A program made the translations under genes and the position numbers. From Saccharopolyspora elongata (lineage in GTDB: Bacteria; Actinomycetota; Actinomycetes; Mycobacteriales; Pseudonocardiaceae), in NCBI RefSeq assembly GCF_004348985.1, contig NZ_SMKW01000024.1:1-64000 (forward strand): a DNA stretch of 64,000 nt. The letters are read 5' to 3'. Below, in pieces: positions 27,897 to 36,400 of this stretch; the stretch's first letter is position 1; every line of letters begins with the position of its first letter. The notes beneath the pieces were generated by a model that saw only the letters and a list, made by a program, of their open reading frames with translations, was not told the DNA's origin and made no database searches.

Positions 27897-28763
27897 CTAG
27901 TCGGTGATGTGCAGCCGGGCGAGGCGGGCGGGATCTCCGACGACGTCGTAGTGGACGATTCGCCCGGCCGCGATGCGGAAGAGCAACGCGATGCGCGGGC
28001 CGCGATCGGCCATGACCGCGATTCCGGGCCGCCCGTTGATCGACACCACGCGCGCTTGCCGGGCGTTGGCCCGCAACGCCCGCGTCTCGTCGACGACGGT
28101 TCGCGCGCCCCGCACCCGCAGCTCCGCTCCGGGCGGAAGCGCCTGCGGGTCGGCCGTTCTCGTCACCTCGGGGTGCAGGACCTCGACGAGGCCGTCGATG
28201 TCGCCCTGCTGCGCCGCTTTCAGGAAGGCAGCCACCACGTGCCGCGCGGCGCCGGGATCGGCGTCCGCCGCACTGGCCGGCCGCACCCGCGCCCGCGCGC
28301 GACTGGCCAGCTTCTTGGCCGACCCCGGCGTCGTGCCCAGCACGTGCGCCACCTCGTCGAACGGCGTGCCGAACACGTCGTGCAGGATCAACGCGACCCG
28401 TTGCGGCGGCGTCAGCTGGTCCAGCAAGATCGCGATGGCCTCGCTCAGGCCTCCGGCGAGGAGCGCGACCTCCTCCGGACCACCGACGGGGTCCGCCGGC
28501 TCCGGCATGTCGGCCGGCTCCTGCAGAACCTCGCGCGATCGGCGCAGGAGGTCCAGGCACAACCGGGTCACCACGGTGGTCAGCCAGGCGGGCAGGTTCT
28601 CGACGCCATCGACATCGGCCCGCAGGTACCTGATCCACGCCTCCTGCACGACGTCCTGGGCATCTGCATCCGACCCGAGGAGGCGGAACGCCACCGCGAG
28701 CAGGTGCGGTCGCTCGCGGTGGAACACCTCGTCCCCGCCCGACGCCGTTTCGAACCCGAACAT
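27897..28763 (-). CDS. SigJ-like ECF sigma factor with SnoaL-type C-terminal domain
   Basis: This 288-residue protein starts at the ATG at 28761-28763 with GGAGG upstream. Sigma region 2 is ERPHLLAVAFRLLGSDADAQ then DVVQEAWIRYLRAD. Region 4 is LTPPQRVALILHDVFGTPFD then EVAHVLGTTPGSAKKLASRA. The last 110 residues form a SnoaL-like domain (AARHVVAAFLKAAQQGDIDG...), the hallmark of ECF41/SigJ factors, which use it instead of an anti-sigma factor. The co-transcribed DoxX gene is the usual type of ECF41 target or neighbour. Confidence 0.92.
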   Translation of the reverse strand: MFGFETASGGDEVFHRERPHLLAVAFRLLGSDADAQDVVQEAWIRYLRADVDGVENLPAWLTTVVTRLCLDLLRRSREVLQEPADMPEPADPVGGPEEVALLAGGLSEAIAILLDQLTPPQRVALILHDVFGTPFDEVAHVLGTTPGSAKKLASRARARVRPASAADADPGAARHVVAAFLKAAQQGDIDGLVEVLHPEVTRTADPQALPPGAELRVRGARTVVDETRALRANARQARVVSINGRPGIAVMADRGPRIALLFRIAAGRIVHYDVVGDPARLARLHITD

Positions 28764-28861
28764 GCGTTCTCCGCCTCCCGCCACGCACAACTTCTACCTG
28801 TCTGACGGGCGAGCGGCGCAAAAGGTGACTCACCCCCGCGCGGGGCGTCGTGGAGCGGTGC

Positions 28862-30079
28862 TCAGTACTGGGTCTGGGTGCTGGAGACGGCGCAGGAGTC
28901 GCACCAGAAGCCGAAGAGCAGCTCCTCGAATCCCATCCGGCCGAACGGCGTCGGGCCACCTTCGATGGACACCAGGAACGGCATGAAGTTGCCGCACACC
29001 GGGCAGATCGGGTGCGTCTCCGGCGACGGCCAGCGCGGCAGCCCGCCCACCTGGTGCTTCGTCCTCGGCAACGCCGGGAGGCTCACGCCGTGCTGGTTGG
29101 GGTGCGGCTCCAGGACCAGCGACCGCTCCCCCGGGATCAGGCGGGATTCGCCGCTGCTCGGCCCCTGGGGGTTGAAGTAGACCTCCGTGCCCGCCGGGGT
29201 GAAGCGCACGGTGATGCGATCCACTTCGGCGCAGTCGCAGGTGAACCAGTAGAACGACGGGTCCCGGCTCAGCGCGTTCGGCATCGCCTCGGCGGAAAGG
29301 GTCAGAATCCGTTCCGCGGGCATCCGGCAGTCCGCGCAGAGCGGAACATCCCCGCCGGGGTCTCCGCCCATGACGTGGGCGCTCTCGCCGGCATCCGCCA
29401 CGAAACCCAGGAAAGCGGGCGGGAAACCCGCGGGCTTCCGGGTGTCCGGCAGGCGGCCGGCCAGCGGCATCAGCCAGTCCCAGTCGTCCGGATCCGCGAC
29501 CTCGTCCACCACGGACTCGATGAGATCGGCGGCGTGCGAGGTGCGGATCAGCGCGAGCGTCCAGAGGTCGTTCAGATCCTGCTCCGCTCGCCACCTCTCC
29601 AGCAGCGAGTCGGCGAACTCGTCGGGCGCACCGGACAGCAGACTCCGCTTCATCGAAGCGCTTTCGACGCGGTCGGCGTAGGGCCGGAGGCGTTCCGGGC
29701 GGTGCATCGCGATGGTGAAGACGACGCTGGACACCGGGGACTTCGGGTCCGGCGACGCCAGGTGGTCCTGGATGAACGCGTCGATCAGGGCATCCGGCAT
29801 CCAGGGCACGAGCCTCGCCGCTGACGCCGCGACTTCACCGGCACCGCGCAACCTCTCCGCCACGCGCGCCTTCTCCTCGCGCGCCCCGTGGATCAGTTCC
29901 AGGTAGGCGGCGACGAACTCGGAGACGCGGTGATCGGAGGTCGTCATGAGACACTCGACGGCCGCCGGCACCCCGCGATCTTCCGACTGGGCCAGGAAGG
30001 CGATGATGCGCTCGTCCTTCTCCGGCACCGACAGGGCCGGATCCAGCGCGATCCGCTCGATCTCCTCGGTCGCACCCAT
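28862..30079 (-). CDS. hypothetical protein with HEAT-like helices and zinc-ribbon motifs
   Basis: This 405-residue protein starts at the ATG at 30077-30079. The first 230 residues are helical repeats (PDALIDAFIQDHL, DEFADSLLERWRA). The second half carries several Cys pairs: LCADCR, FTCDCAEV, CPVCGNFM and FWCDSCAV. These suggest two zinc ribbons around a beta-rich domain (GVSLPALPRTKHQVGGLPRW). It resembles YwqG/DUF1963-type proteins only loosely. It is divergent from a nitroreductase gene. No role known. Confidence 0.7.
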   Translation of the reverse strand: MGATEEIERIALDPALSVPEKDERIIAFLAQSEDRGVPAAVECLMTTSDHRVSEFVAAYLELIHGAREEKARVAERLRGAGEVAASAARLVPWMPDALIDAFIQDHLASPDPKSPVSSVVFTIAMHRPERLRPYADRVESASMKRSLLSGAPDEFADSLLERWRAEQDLNDLWTLALIRTSHAADLIESVVDEVADPDDWDWLMPLAGRLPDTRKPAGFPPAFLGFVADAGESAHVMGGDPGGDVPLCADCRMPAERILTLSAEAMPNALSRDPSFYWFTCDCAEVDRITVRFTPAGTEVYFNPQGPSSGESRLIPGERSLVLEPHPNQHGVSLPALPRTKHQVGGLPRWPSPETHPICPVCGNFMPFLVSIEGGPTPFGRMGFEELLFGFWCDSCAVSSTQTQY

Positions 30080-30199
30080 GCCCGCCCCACTTCGCCGCGT
30101 CGGATCGACATCGAGTCTAGGTCCCGGTTCATCGGTCACGTTCTCCCTTCGCCAGGTGTCGACGTGGTGGCGAACTTCGAGCGACTCGGGAGGCGGTCT

Positions 30200-30862
30200 G
30201 TGGACGTGTACGAAGCGGTCCGAAGTCGACGGGCGGTGCGGGGATTCACCGACGAGCCGGTGCCGAAAGAGCTGCTCGTGCGCGTCCTCACCGCTGCCGC
30301 CCGCACGCCGTCCGGAGGGAATCTCCAGCCATGGAAGGCTTTCGTGCTGACGGGCACAGCGCTGGCCGAGGTGAAGGAGCGAACCGCCGAGCGCCTGGCC
30401 GCGGGAGATCCCGGCGACGAGCGCGAATTCGAGATGTATCCGCCCGATCTGAAATCCGCCTACCGCGAGCGCCAGATCGCCGCCGGTGAGCAGCGCTACG
30501 CCGCGCTCGGGATCCCGCGGCGGGACGAGCAGGCGCGGCGGGAAGCCGTTGCCGCGAACTGGAATTGCTTCGGCGCTCCGGCCGCGCTGTTCTGCTACAT
30601 CGACCGCGGCCTGGGCTCGGCGCAGTGGGCCGACATGGGCATGTACCTGCAGACCGTCATGCTGCTGCTCCGCGCCGAAGGGCTGCACAGCTGCCCGCAG
30701 ATGGCGTGGTCGGTCTACCGCCGAACCGTCGCGGAAGTCGTTTCGCCGCCGGACGAACTCGTGCTGTTCTGCGGCATGTCGATCGGATTCGAGGACATCT
30801 CGGCGAAACACGCCCGCATCGACCGCGCCCCGCTCGCCGAGACCGTCACCTTCCTCGACTGA
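30200..30862 (+). CDS. nitroreductase family FMN flavoprotein
   Basis: This 220-residue enzyme starts at the GTG at 30200, chosen for GGGAGG at 30189-30194. An FMN-binding nitroreductase pattern is visible: VRSRRAVRGFTDEPVPKELL, then AARTPSGGNLQPW, and later SAQWADMGMYLQTVMLLLRA and PQMAWSVYRRTVAEVV. Such enzymes reduce nitroaromatics or quinones with NAD(P)H, usually as dimers. The physiological substrate is unknown. Confidence 0.9.
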   Translation: MDVYEAVRSRRAVRGFTDEPVPKELLVRVLTAAARTPSGGNLQPWKAFVLTGTALAEVKERTAERLAAGDPGDEREFEMYPPDLKSAYRERQIAAGEQRYAALGIPRRDEQARREAVAANWNCFGAPAALFCYIDRGLGSAQWADMGMYLQTVMLLLRAEGLHSCPQMAWSVYRRTVAEVVSPPDELVLFCGMSIGFEDISAKHARIDRAPLAETVTFLD

Positions 30863-31008
30863 GGACGGCCTCGGATTCCGCCGCGCCGCACCGGAAACTG
30901 GCATGAACCTGCCTTGCCGGTGTTTCGCCGCCCGCGCCCGTGCTCTACTCCGTTCCGGTTCGCCACGCAGTGGAGTTCCATTCGGCAAATCAGACGAGGT
31001 CGGGGAAG

Positions 31009-31212
31009 ATGACCAACAAGATCTACATGGCCGTCGGCGCCATCGCCGGTTTCCTCTTTCTGGTGTTCGCGGGAATGGACTTCTCCGCGGGAGACACCGA
31101 CGCAGGCCAGAACGACATCATCTACGCCATCATCGGCTTCGCAGCCAGCGGTCTGCTCTTCTACCTGGATCGCCGCCAGAAGCAGCGCAGCGCGGGAGCA
31201 CGCGGCCGGTAA
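31009..31212 (+). CDS. small two-TM protein
   Basis: This 67-residue protein starts at the ATG at 31009 (GGGGA five bases upstream). Helices lie at about 5-23 (YMAVGAIAGFLFLVFAG) and 38-53 (IIYAIIGFAASGLLFYL), with a basic tail. A 38-base gap leads to the next membrane gene. No family recognised. Confidence 0.6.
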   Translation: MTNKIYMAVGAIAGFLFLVFAGMDFSAGDTDAGQNDIIYAIIGFAASGLLFYLDRRQKQRSAGARGR

Positions 31213-31250
31213 GCCGTTCCCGAGAATCGACTACCCACGTAGGACTAGAA

Positions 31251-32000
31251 ATGCCAACAGAGCACAACAATCCATTCCTGAACCAGGACGCGATCAACGA
31301 CCAGAACCGCACGCTGAAGAAGGCGGATTCGACGGTTTCGCTGGTCATGCTCGGCGCGGCCGTCCTGCTCGGAATCGCCCCGCTGCTGTTCGCCGGGCCC
31401 GGCTCCAACGCGGGCTTCTTCGTGCTGATCGGCGCGGTTCTCCTCGTGGTGGGATTCGTGATCGTGCGGGCGCGCAAGAAGGTGCAGAGCACGCAGTACC
31501 GGATCATGAAGCCTGGCTCGTCGCCGCGGATCGCCGGGAAGATCGTCGCCGCGATCGCGGCGTTCTTCGCCGTCTCGGCGCTCATGCAGGCGATCGATGC
31601 GCCATCGGTGTTGGGCGTGGTGCTGTTCGGCGGGTTGATCGGCGTCATCGTGTGGCTGCGCAACGAGCACGAGAAGGAATGGCTCGCGTTCAAAGCCGAC
31701 GCGCACGGAGCCGTCTTCGGACCGACGAAGGTCTCCTGGGCCGAGATCGGGCAGCTCGTCATCGCCGCGGGCACGCGGCCGGGCACGGTCGAGATCGGCG
31801 TCCGGCCGGCGCCCGGGGCCGGCATCGCGGCGGGAGAACGGATCAGCGATGCCGCGCTGGCCGACCTCCCGGCGCACGCGGTGGTGCCGGAGGAGGAGTA
31901 CAGCCCGGAATGGCTGTGGTGGGCCGTGAACCGGTTCGGGAGAACGGACGTCCAACTGGTCGAACGGACGCCGGAAGGTGAACGAGCCGTCGGTTGCTGA
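31251..32000 (+). CDS. hypothetical four-TM membrane protein
   Basis: This 249-residue protein starts at the ATG at 31251. There are four hydrophobic segments: about 28-50, 55-75, 100-115 and 120-135. A soluble C-terminal half of about 110 residues follows (WLAFKADAHGAVFGPTKVSW, then AEIGQLVIAAGTRPGTVEIG). The soluble part looks like a small PH-like domain. Weak ribosome site. Function unknown. Confidence 0.65.
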   Translation: MPTEHNNPFLNQDAINDQNRTLKKADSTVSLVMLGAAVLLGIAPLLFAGPGSNAGFFVLIGAVLLVVGFVIVRARKKVQSTQYRIMKPGSSPRIAGKIVAAIAAFFAVSALMQAIDAPSVLGVVLFGGLIGVIVWLRNEHEKEWLAFKADAHGAVFGPTKVSWAEIGQLVIAAGTRPGTVEIGVRPAPGAGIAAGERISDAALADLPAHAVVPEEEYSPEWLWWAVNRFGRTDVQLVERTPEGERAVGC

Positions 32001-32220
32001 GATCTCCGGTGGTGGAGCTCCTGGCTCAGGACGATCTTGTCGCGTCCTGCCAGGGGCTTCACGCCTGTTCCCCGCTCAGAGCGCGATGAGACCCGCGTTC
32101 GTCGGCTCGAATTGATCGGCGCAGTTCTCCCCACCGACGTGCCCGTCCGTCGAGACGGCGAAGGTCACCGCCGAGAACGGTCCCGCTGACCCGCGCCCGG
32201 GTGCCGAGGGCCTCGGCGGG

Positions 32221-32268
32221 CCGCAATTTCCATTGAAATCGAAGGTTCGATTTCAATGGAAATTGCGG
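32221..32268. repeat. perfect 23-bp inverted repeat, AT-rich
   Basis: CCGCAATTTCCATTGAAATC (then GAA; 32221-32243) and its exact complement (32246-32268) are separated by only GG. The stretch 32001-32273 has no gene. The palindrome ends 5 bases before the stop codon of the minus-strand gene at 32274, so it could end that operon's transcript, although it lacks a T tract and its AT content is unusual for this genome. Confidence 0.75.
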
Positions 32269-32273
32269 ACCTG

Positions 32274-32915
32274 TCAGACCAGCAGCGGGAGGAGGGCGTG
32301 GCGGCGGCGGACCACCGCGCCGTAGCGGGAGTCCAGGCGGAGCCAGGCGTCCGTCGCGCTCACCCGGACGATCTCGGACTCCGCCGGCTTCGACACCAGG
32401 AAACCCATGCCCGACAGCACGAACAGGCAGCGCAGCGGGACCTTCACCTGGTAACCCGCGCCGCTGACCGTGAAGACCTCCTGGTCCAGCAGGGAAGCCG
32501 GCGGTGTCCCCTTCGGACCGACGTTGTCCTTGGCCACGTCGATGCCGCGCTCCGCGACCTCGCCGACCAGCTTCGCCGGCAGGTCGTCCACCCGCTGCCA
32601 GCCCACCGCCGGCGGCAGCTCCGAGCGCCACATCAGATCCCGCGGCGGGCCCGGATCCATCACCGGGGCACCCGCCACCGTCAGCGTCGCCAGCAGTTCG
32701 TTGCCCGACACCGTCAGGTCCGCCGGCTCCACCTCGCCCTCGACCGACCTGGTGGACAGGGCGTCGAACGGCGTCGCCGCCCAGACGTCGACGCGGCCCG
32801 CGCCCGGCCGGTTGCGCAGGCGCACCAGCGCCTGGCCGTCCAACCGCACCGCGCGGGCGACGAACGCGCCGAGGTCTTCGCGCTCCACCGCATCGGGCAT
32901 CCGCAGCTCAGACAC
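32274..32915 (-). CDS. conserved actinobacterial hypothetical protein (Rv2474c-like)
   Basis: This 213-residue soluble protein starts at the GTG at 32913-32915, which overlaps the thioesterase stop codon (GTGTCTGA). No catalytic motif is recognised. Conserved-looking parts are DVWAATPFDALSTRSVEGEV and WQRVDDLPAKLVGEVAERGI, ending with YGAVVRRRHALLPLLV. Its place as last gene of the ettA-gdh-thioesterase unit matches mycobacteria. Confidence 0.75.
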   Translation of the reverse strand: MSELRMPDAVEREDLGAFVARAVRLDGQALVRLRNRPGAGRVDVWAATPFDALSTRSVEGEVEPADLTVSGNELLATLTVAGAPVMDPGPPRDLMWRSELPPAVGWQRVDDLPAKLVGEVAERGIDVAKDNVGPKGTPPASLLDQEVFTVSGAGYQVKVPLRCLFVLSGMGFLVSKPAESEIVRVSATDAWLRLDSRYGAVVRRRHALLPLLV

Positions 32916-33339
32916 GACCCAACTCCGGCTTCTCCGCATCGAGCCGCCACTCCGCGAGGAAGTCGCGCTCCTCCTTGGTCATCCGCCGGGGCCGCCCCGC
33001 CCGCAGGTCGTAGGGCACCATCAGCGTTTCCGCGGTGGCGACCGCTTCCTGCGCGTATGCGGTGTAGTCGAGGATGAACGACGCGGCCTTGAGCTCGCGC
33101 ACCGACATCTGCACCTGCAGCGACTTCGACGCGTAGACCAGCGGGCTGTGGTAGTCGATCACGACCCGGGCCACCACCATGCCCTCCGCCATGCCGAGCA
33201 GGCCCTGCCGCTCCGCCTCGGTGAACAGCAGCTCGGCCCGCGCCTCCTCCAGCAGCGTGATCGTCCTGGCGTGGTTGACGTGACCGAACGCGTCCATGTC
33301 GGACCAGCGCAGGGCCACCTCGGCTACGAACGCGCCCAC
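32908..33339 (-). CDS. hotdog-fold acyl-CoA thioesterase (Rv2475c-like)
   Basis: This is a 143-residue 4HBT-type thioesterase. It starts at the GTG at 33337-33339 (AAAGGAAG upstream). The signature VALRWSDMDAFGHVNHARTI contains the catalytic Asp, as in 4-hydroxybenzoyl-CoA thioesterases. YHSPLVYASKSLQVQMSVRE then forms the central strand. It hydrolyses an acyl-CoA; the chain preference is unknown. It lies downstream of gdh. Confidence 0.92.
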   Translation of the reverse strand: MGAFVAEVALRWSDMDAFGHVNHARTITLLEEARAELLFTEAERQGLLGMAEGMVVARVVIDYHSPLVYASKSLQVQMSVRELKAASFILDYTAYAQEAVATAETLMVPYDLRAGRPRRMTKEERDFLAEWRLDAEKPELGRV

Positions 33340-33408
33340 CGGCGAGCTTCCTTTCTGCCGTTCGGGTGGCTTGCGGCCGGTGCGACCGCAAGCCACCCGA
33401 TCATGCCG

Positions 33409-36400
33409 TCACCGCACCATGCTGCGCAGCTGGCGGGCCGCCACCGACAGCGTGGCCAGATCCAGCCGACCGGAGTTCTTGATCTGCTCCAGCGACGAGT
33501 TGGCCCGCGCCAGTCGCGACTCGTTGGTGGATTCCCAACGAGCGATCTTCTCCTCCGGGTCGTCCTCCGGATCGCTGGTCCGCAGGACGTCGGTGGTGAT
33601 CGCACGCAGCGACGCGTAGAAATCATCCCGCAACGCCAACCGGGCCAGCGAGTGCCACCGGTTCCCGCGCTCCAACTCGTTGACCGCCAGCAGCATCCGC
33701 TCGACGTCGAGGTGCTCGGCCAGCGAGTAGTACAGGTCGGCGCTCTCCCGTGGGCTGCGCTCGGCCGTGACCCCGGCGTCGCGCTCCGCGAGCTCGGCGA
33801 TCTCCCGGACGTCCAGCAGCGCGAACGAATCCAGCAGCACGCCGACGCGTTCCGCCAGGTCCGCCGGGACGCCGGCCGCCGTCCAGCGGTCGATCATCTC
33901 GGTGGCACCCTCGGCCGCCCGGCCGCGCAGCAGGCCGCGCACCGAAGCGGACAGCTCCGCGACCACCGGCTGGAAGCGGGCGATCTCGGCGCCGATCGCC
34001 AGCGGCTGCGGCCGGTTGGTCAGCATCCAGCGCGCCGCCCGGTCCAGCAGGCGGCGGCTTTCCAGCACCAGCTCGTCGGCCACCGAACTCGGCACCGAGC
34101 CGCCCAGCGCATCGATCTGCGCCCACAGCTCCTGCAGCCCGAAGACCTCGTTGACCACCGCGAACGCCCGCACCGCATCGGTCGTCGAAGCGCTGATCTC
34201 CTCGGACAGCCGGTAGGCGAAGGAGATACCGCCGCCGTCGACCATCTCGTTCACCAGCAGCGTCGTGATGATCTCCCGGCGCAGCGGGTGCGCCGCGATC
34301 GCGTCGGAGTAGTGCTCCCGCAGCGGCTTCGGGAAGTACTCCGGAAGCCGGTTGCTGAACGCCTCGGTGTCCGGCAGGGCGCTGGCCAGCACGTCGCGCT
34401 TCAACGCCAGCTTGACGTGCGCCATCAGCGTCGCCAGCTCCGGCGAGCTCAGGCCCTCGCCGGCCTTCTCCCGGTCGCGGAACTCCTTCGACGTCGGCAG
34501 CGCCTCCAGCGCGCGGTCCAGGCCGGCGTTCTTCTCCAGCGCCAGGACCTGGCGGGCGTGCACCGACACCATCGGGGCGGCGTGCGCCCGCGAGATGCCC
34601 AGCACCGCGTTCTGCGCGTGGTTGTCGGCCAGCACCAGCTCGCCGACCTCATCGGTCATGTCCGCGAGCAGCTCGTTGCGCTGCTCACCGGTCAACCGCC
34701 CGTCGGCCGCCAGGTGGTCGAGCAGGATCTTGATGTTGACCTCGTGGTCGGAGCAGTCCACCCCGGCGGAGTTGTCCAGCGCGTCGGTGTTGACCTTGCC
34801 GCCCGCGCGGGCGAACTCGATGCGGCCCAGCGACGTCAGACCGAGGTTGCCGCCCTCGCCGACGACCTTCACCCGCAGGTCGGCGCCGTTGACGCGGACC
34901 GCGTCGTTGGCCTTGTCGCCGACGTCGGCGTGCGTCTCGGTCGCGGCCTTGACGTAGGTGCCGATGCCGCCGTTCCACAGCAGGTCCGTCGGCGCCAGCA
35001 GGACCCGCTTGATCAGCTCGGCCGGCGCCAGCTTGCGCACCGACTCGTCGATGCCCAGCGCCTCCCGGATCTGCGGGTTCAGCGGGATCGACTTCAGCGA
35101 CCGCGACCACACGCCGCCACCGGCGCTGATCTTGCTGCGGTCGTAGTCGTCCCAGGTCGACCGCGGCAGCTCGAACAGCCTGCGGCGCTCGGCGAAGGAC
35201 ACCGCCGGGTCCGGATCGGGGTCGATGAAGACGTGCATGTGGTTGAACGCGGCCACCAGCCTGATGTGCTCGGAGAGCAGCATGCCGTTGCCGAACACGT
35301 CGCCGGCCATGTCGCCCACGCCGACCACGGTGAAGTCCTCGGACTGGGTGTCCACGTCGAATTCGCGGAAGTGCCGCTTGACGCTCTCCCACGCGCCCTT
35401 GGCGGTGATGCCCATCGCCTTGTGGTCGTAGCCCACCGAGCCGCCGGAGGCGAACGCGTCGCCCAGCCAGAAGCCGTAGGACTTGGCGACGTCGTTGGCG
35501 ATGTCGGAGAACGTCGCGGTGCCCTTGTCCGCCGCGACCACCAGGTAGGTGTCGTCGCCGTCGTGGCGCACCACGTCCTTCGGCGGGGCCACCTCGCCGC
35601 CGACCAGGTTGTCGGTCAGGTCCAGCAGGCCGGAGATGAACATCCGGTAGCAGGCGATGCCCTCGTCGAGGGTGGCCTTGCGGTCCACCGCCGGATCGCC
35701 GGTGGGCATCGGCGGGCGCTTCACCACGAAGCCGCCCTTCGCGCCGACCGGCACGATCACCGCGTTCTTCACCGCCTGCGCCTTGACCAGGCCCAGGATC
35801 TCGGTGCGGAAGTCCTCCCGCCGGTCCGACCAGCGCAGGCCGCCGCGGGCCACCGAGCCGAACCGCAGGTGCACGCCCTCCACCCACGGCGAGTACACGA
35901 AGATCTCGAACTGCGGGCGCGGCTCCGGCAGCCCCGGGATCTCCCTGGGCTCCAGCTTCAGCGCCAGGTAGGAGCGTTCCCGCTCCCCGTCGGCGGCGAA
36001 GTAGTTGGTGCGCAGCGTGGCGCGGATCAGGCTCAGGTAGCTGCGCAGGATCCGGTCCGCGTCCAGGCTGGTGACCTCGTCGATCAGCTTGGTCACCGCG
36101 TCGGTGAGGTCCGCCTCGCGGGCCGCCCGGTCGTCGGCCTCCAGCGCCGGGTCGAACCGCGTCTCGAACAGCCTGACCAGCGTCGTGGTGGTGAGGCGGT
36201 GCGCCAGGATGGCGTCCTCGATGTAGTCCTGGCTGTAGGCCACGCCGACCTGCCGCAGGTACTTGGCGTAGGCGCGCAGCACCGACGCCTGCCGCCAGTT
36301 CAGCCCGGCGCGCAGCACCAGCGCGTTGAACCGGTCGACCTCGGCGTCGCCGAGCCAGGCCGCGCGGAAGGCGTCCTCGAAGCGCTCCCGCAGGGTTTCC

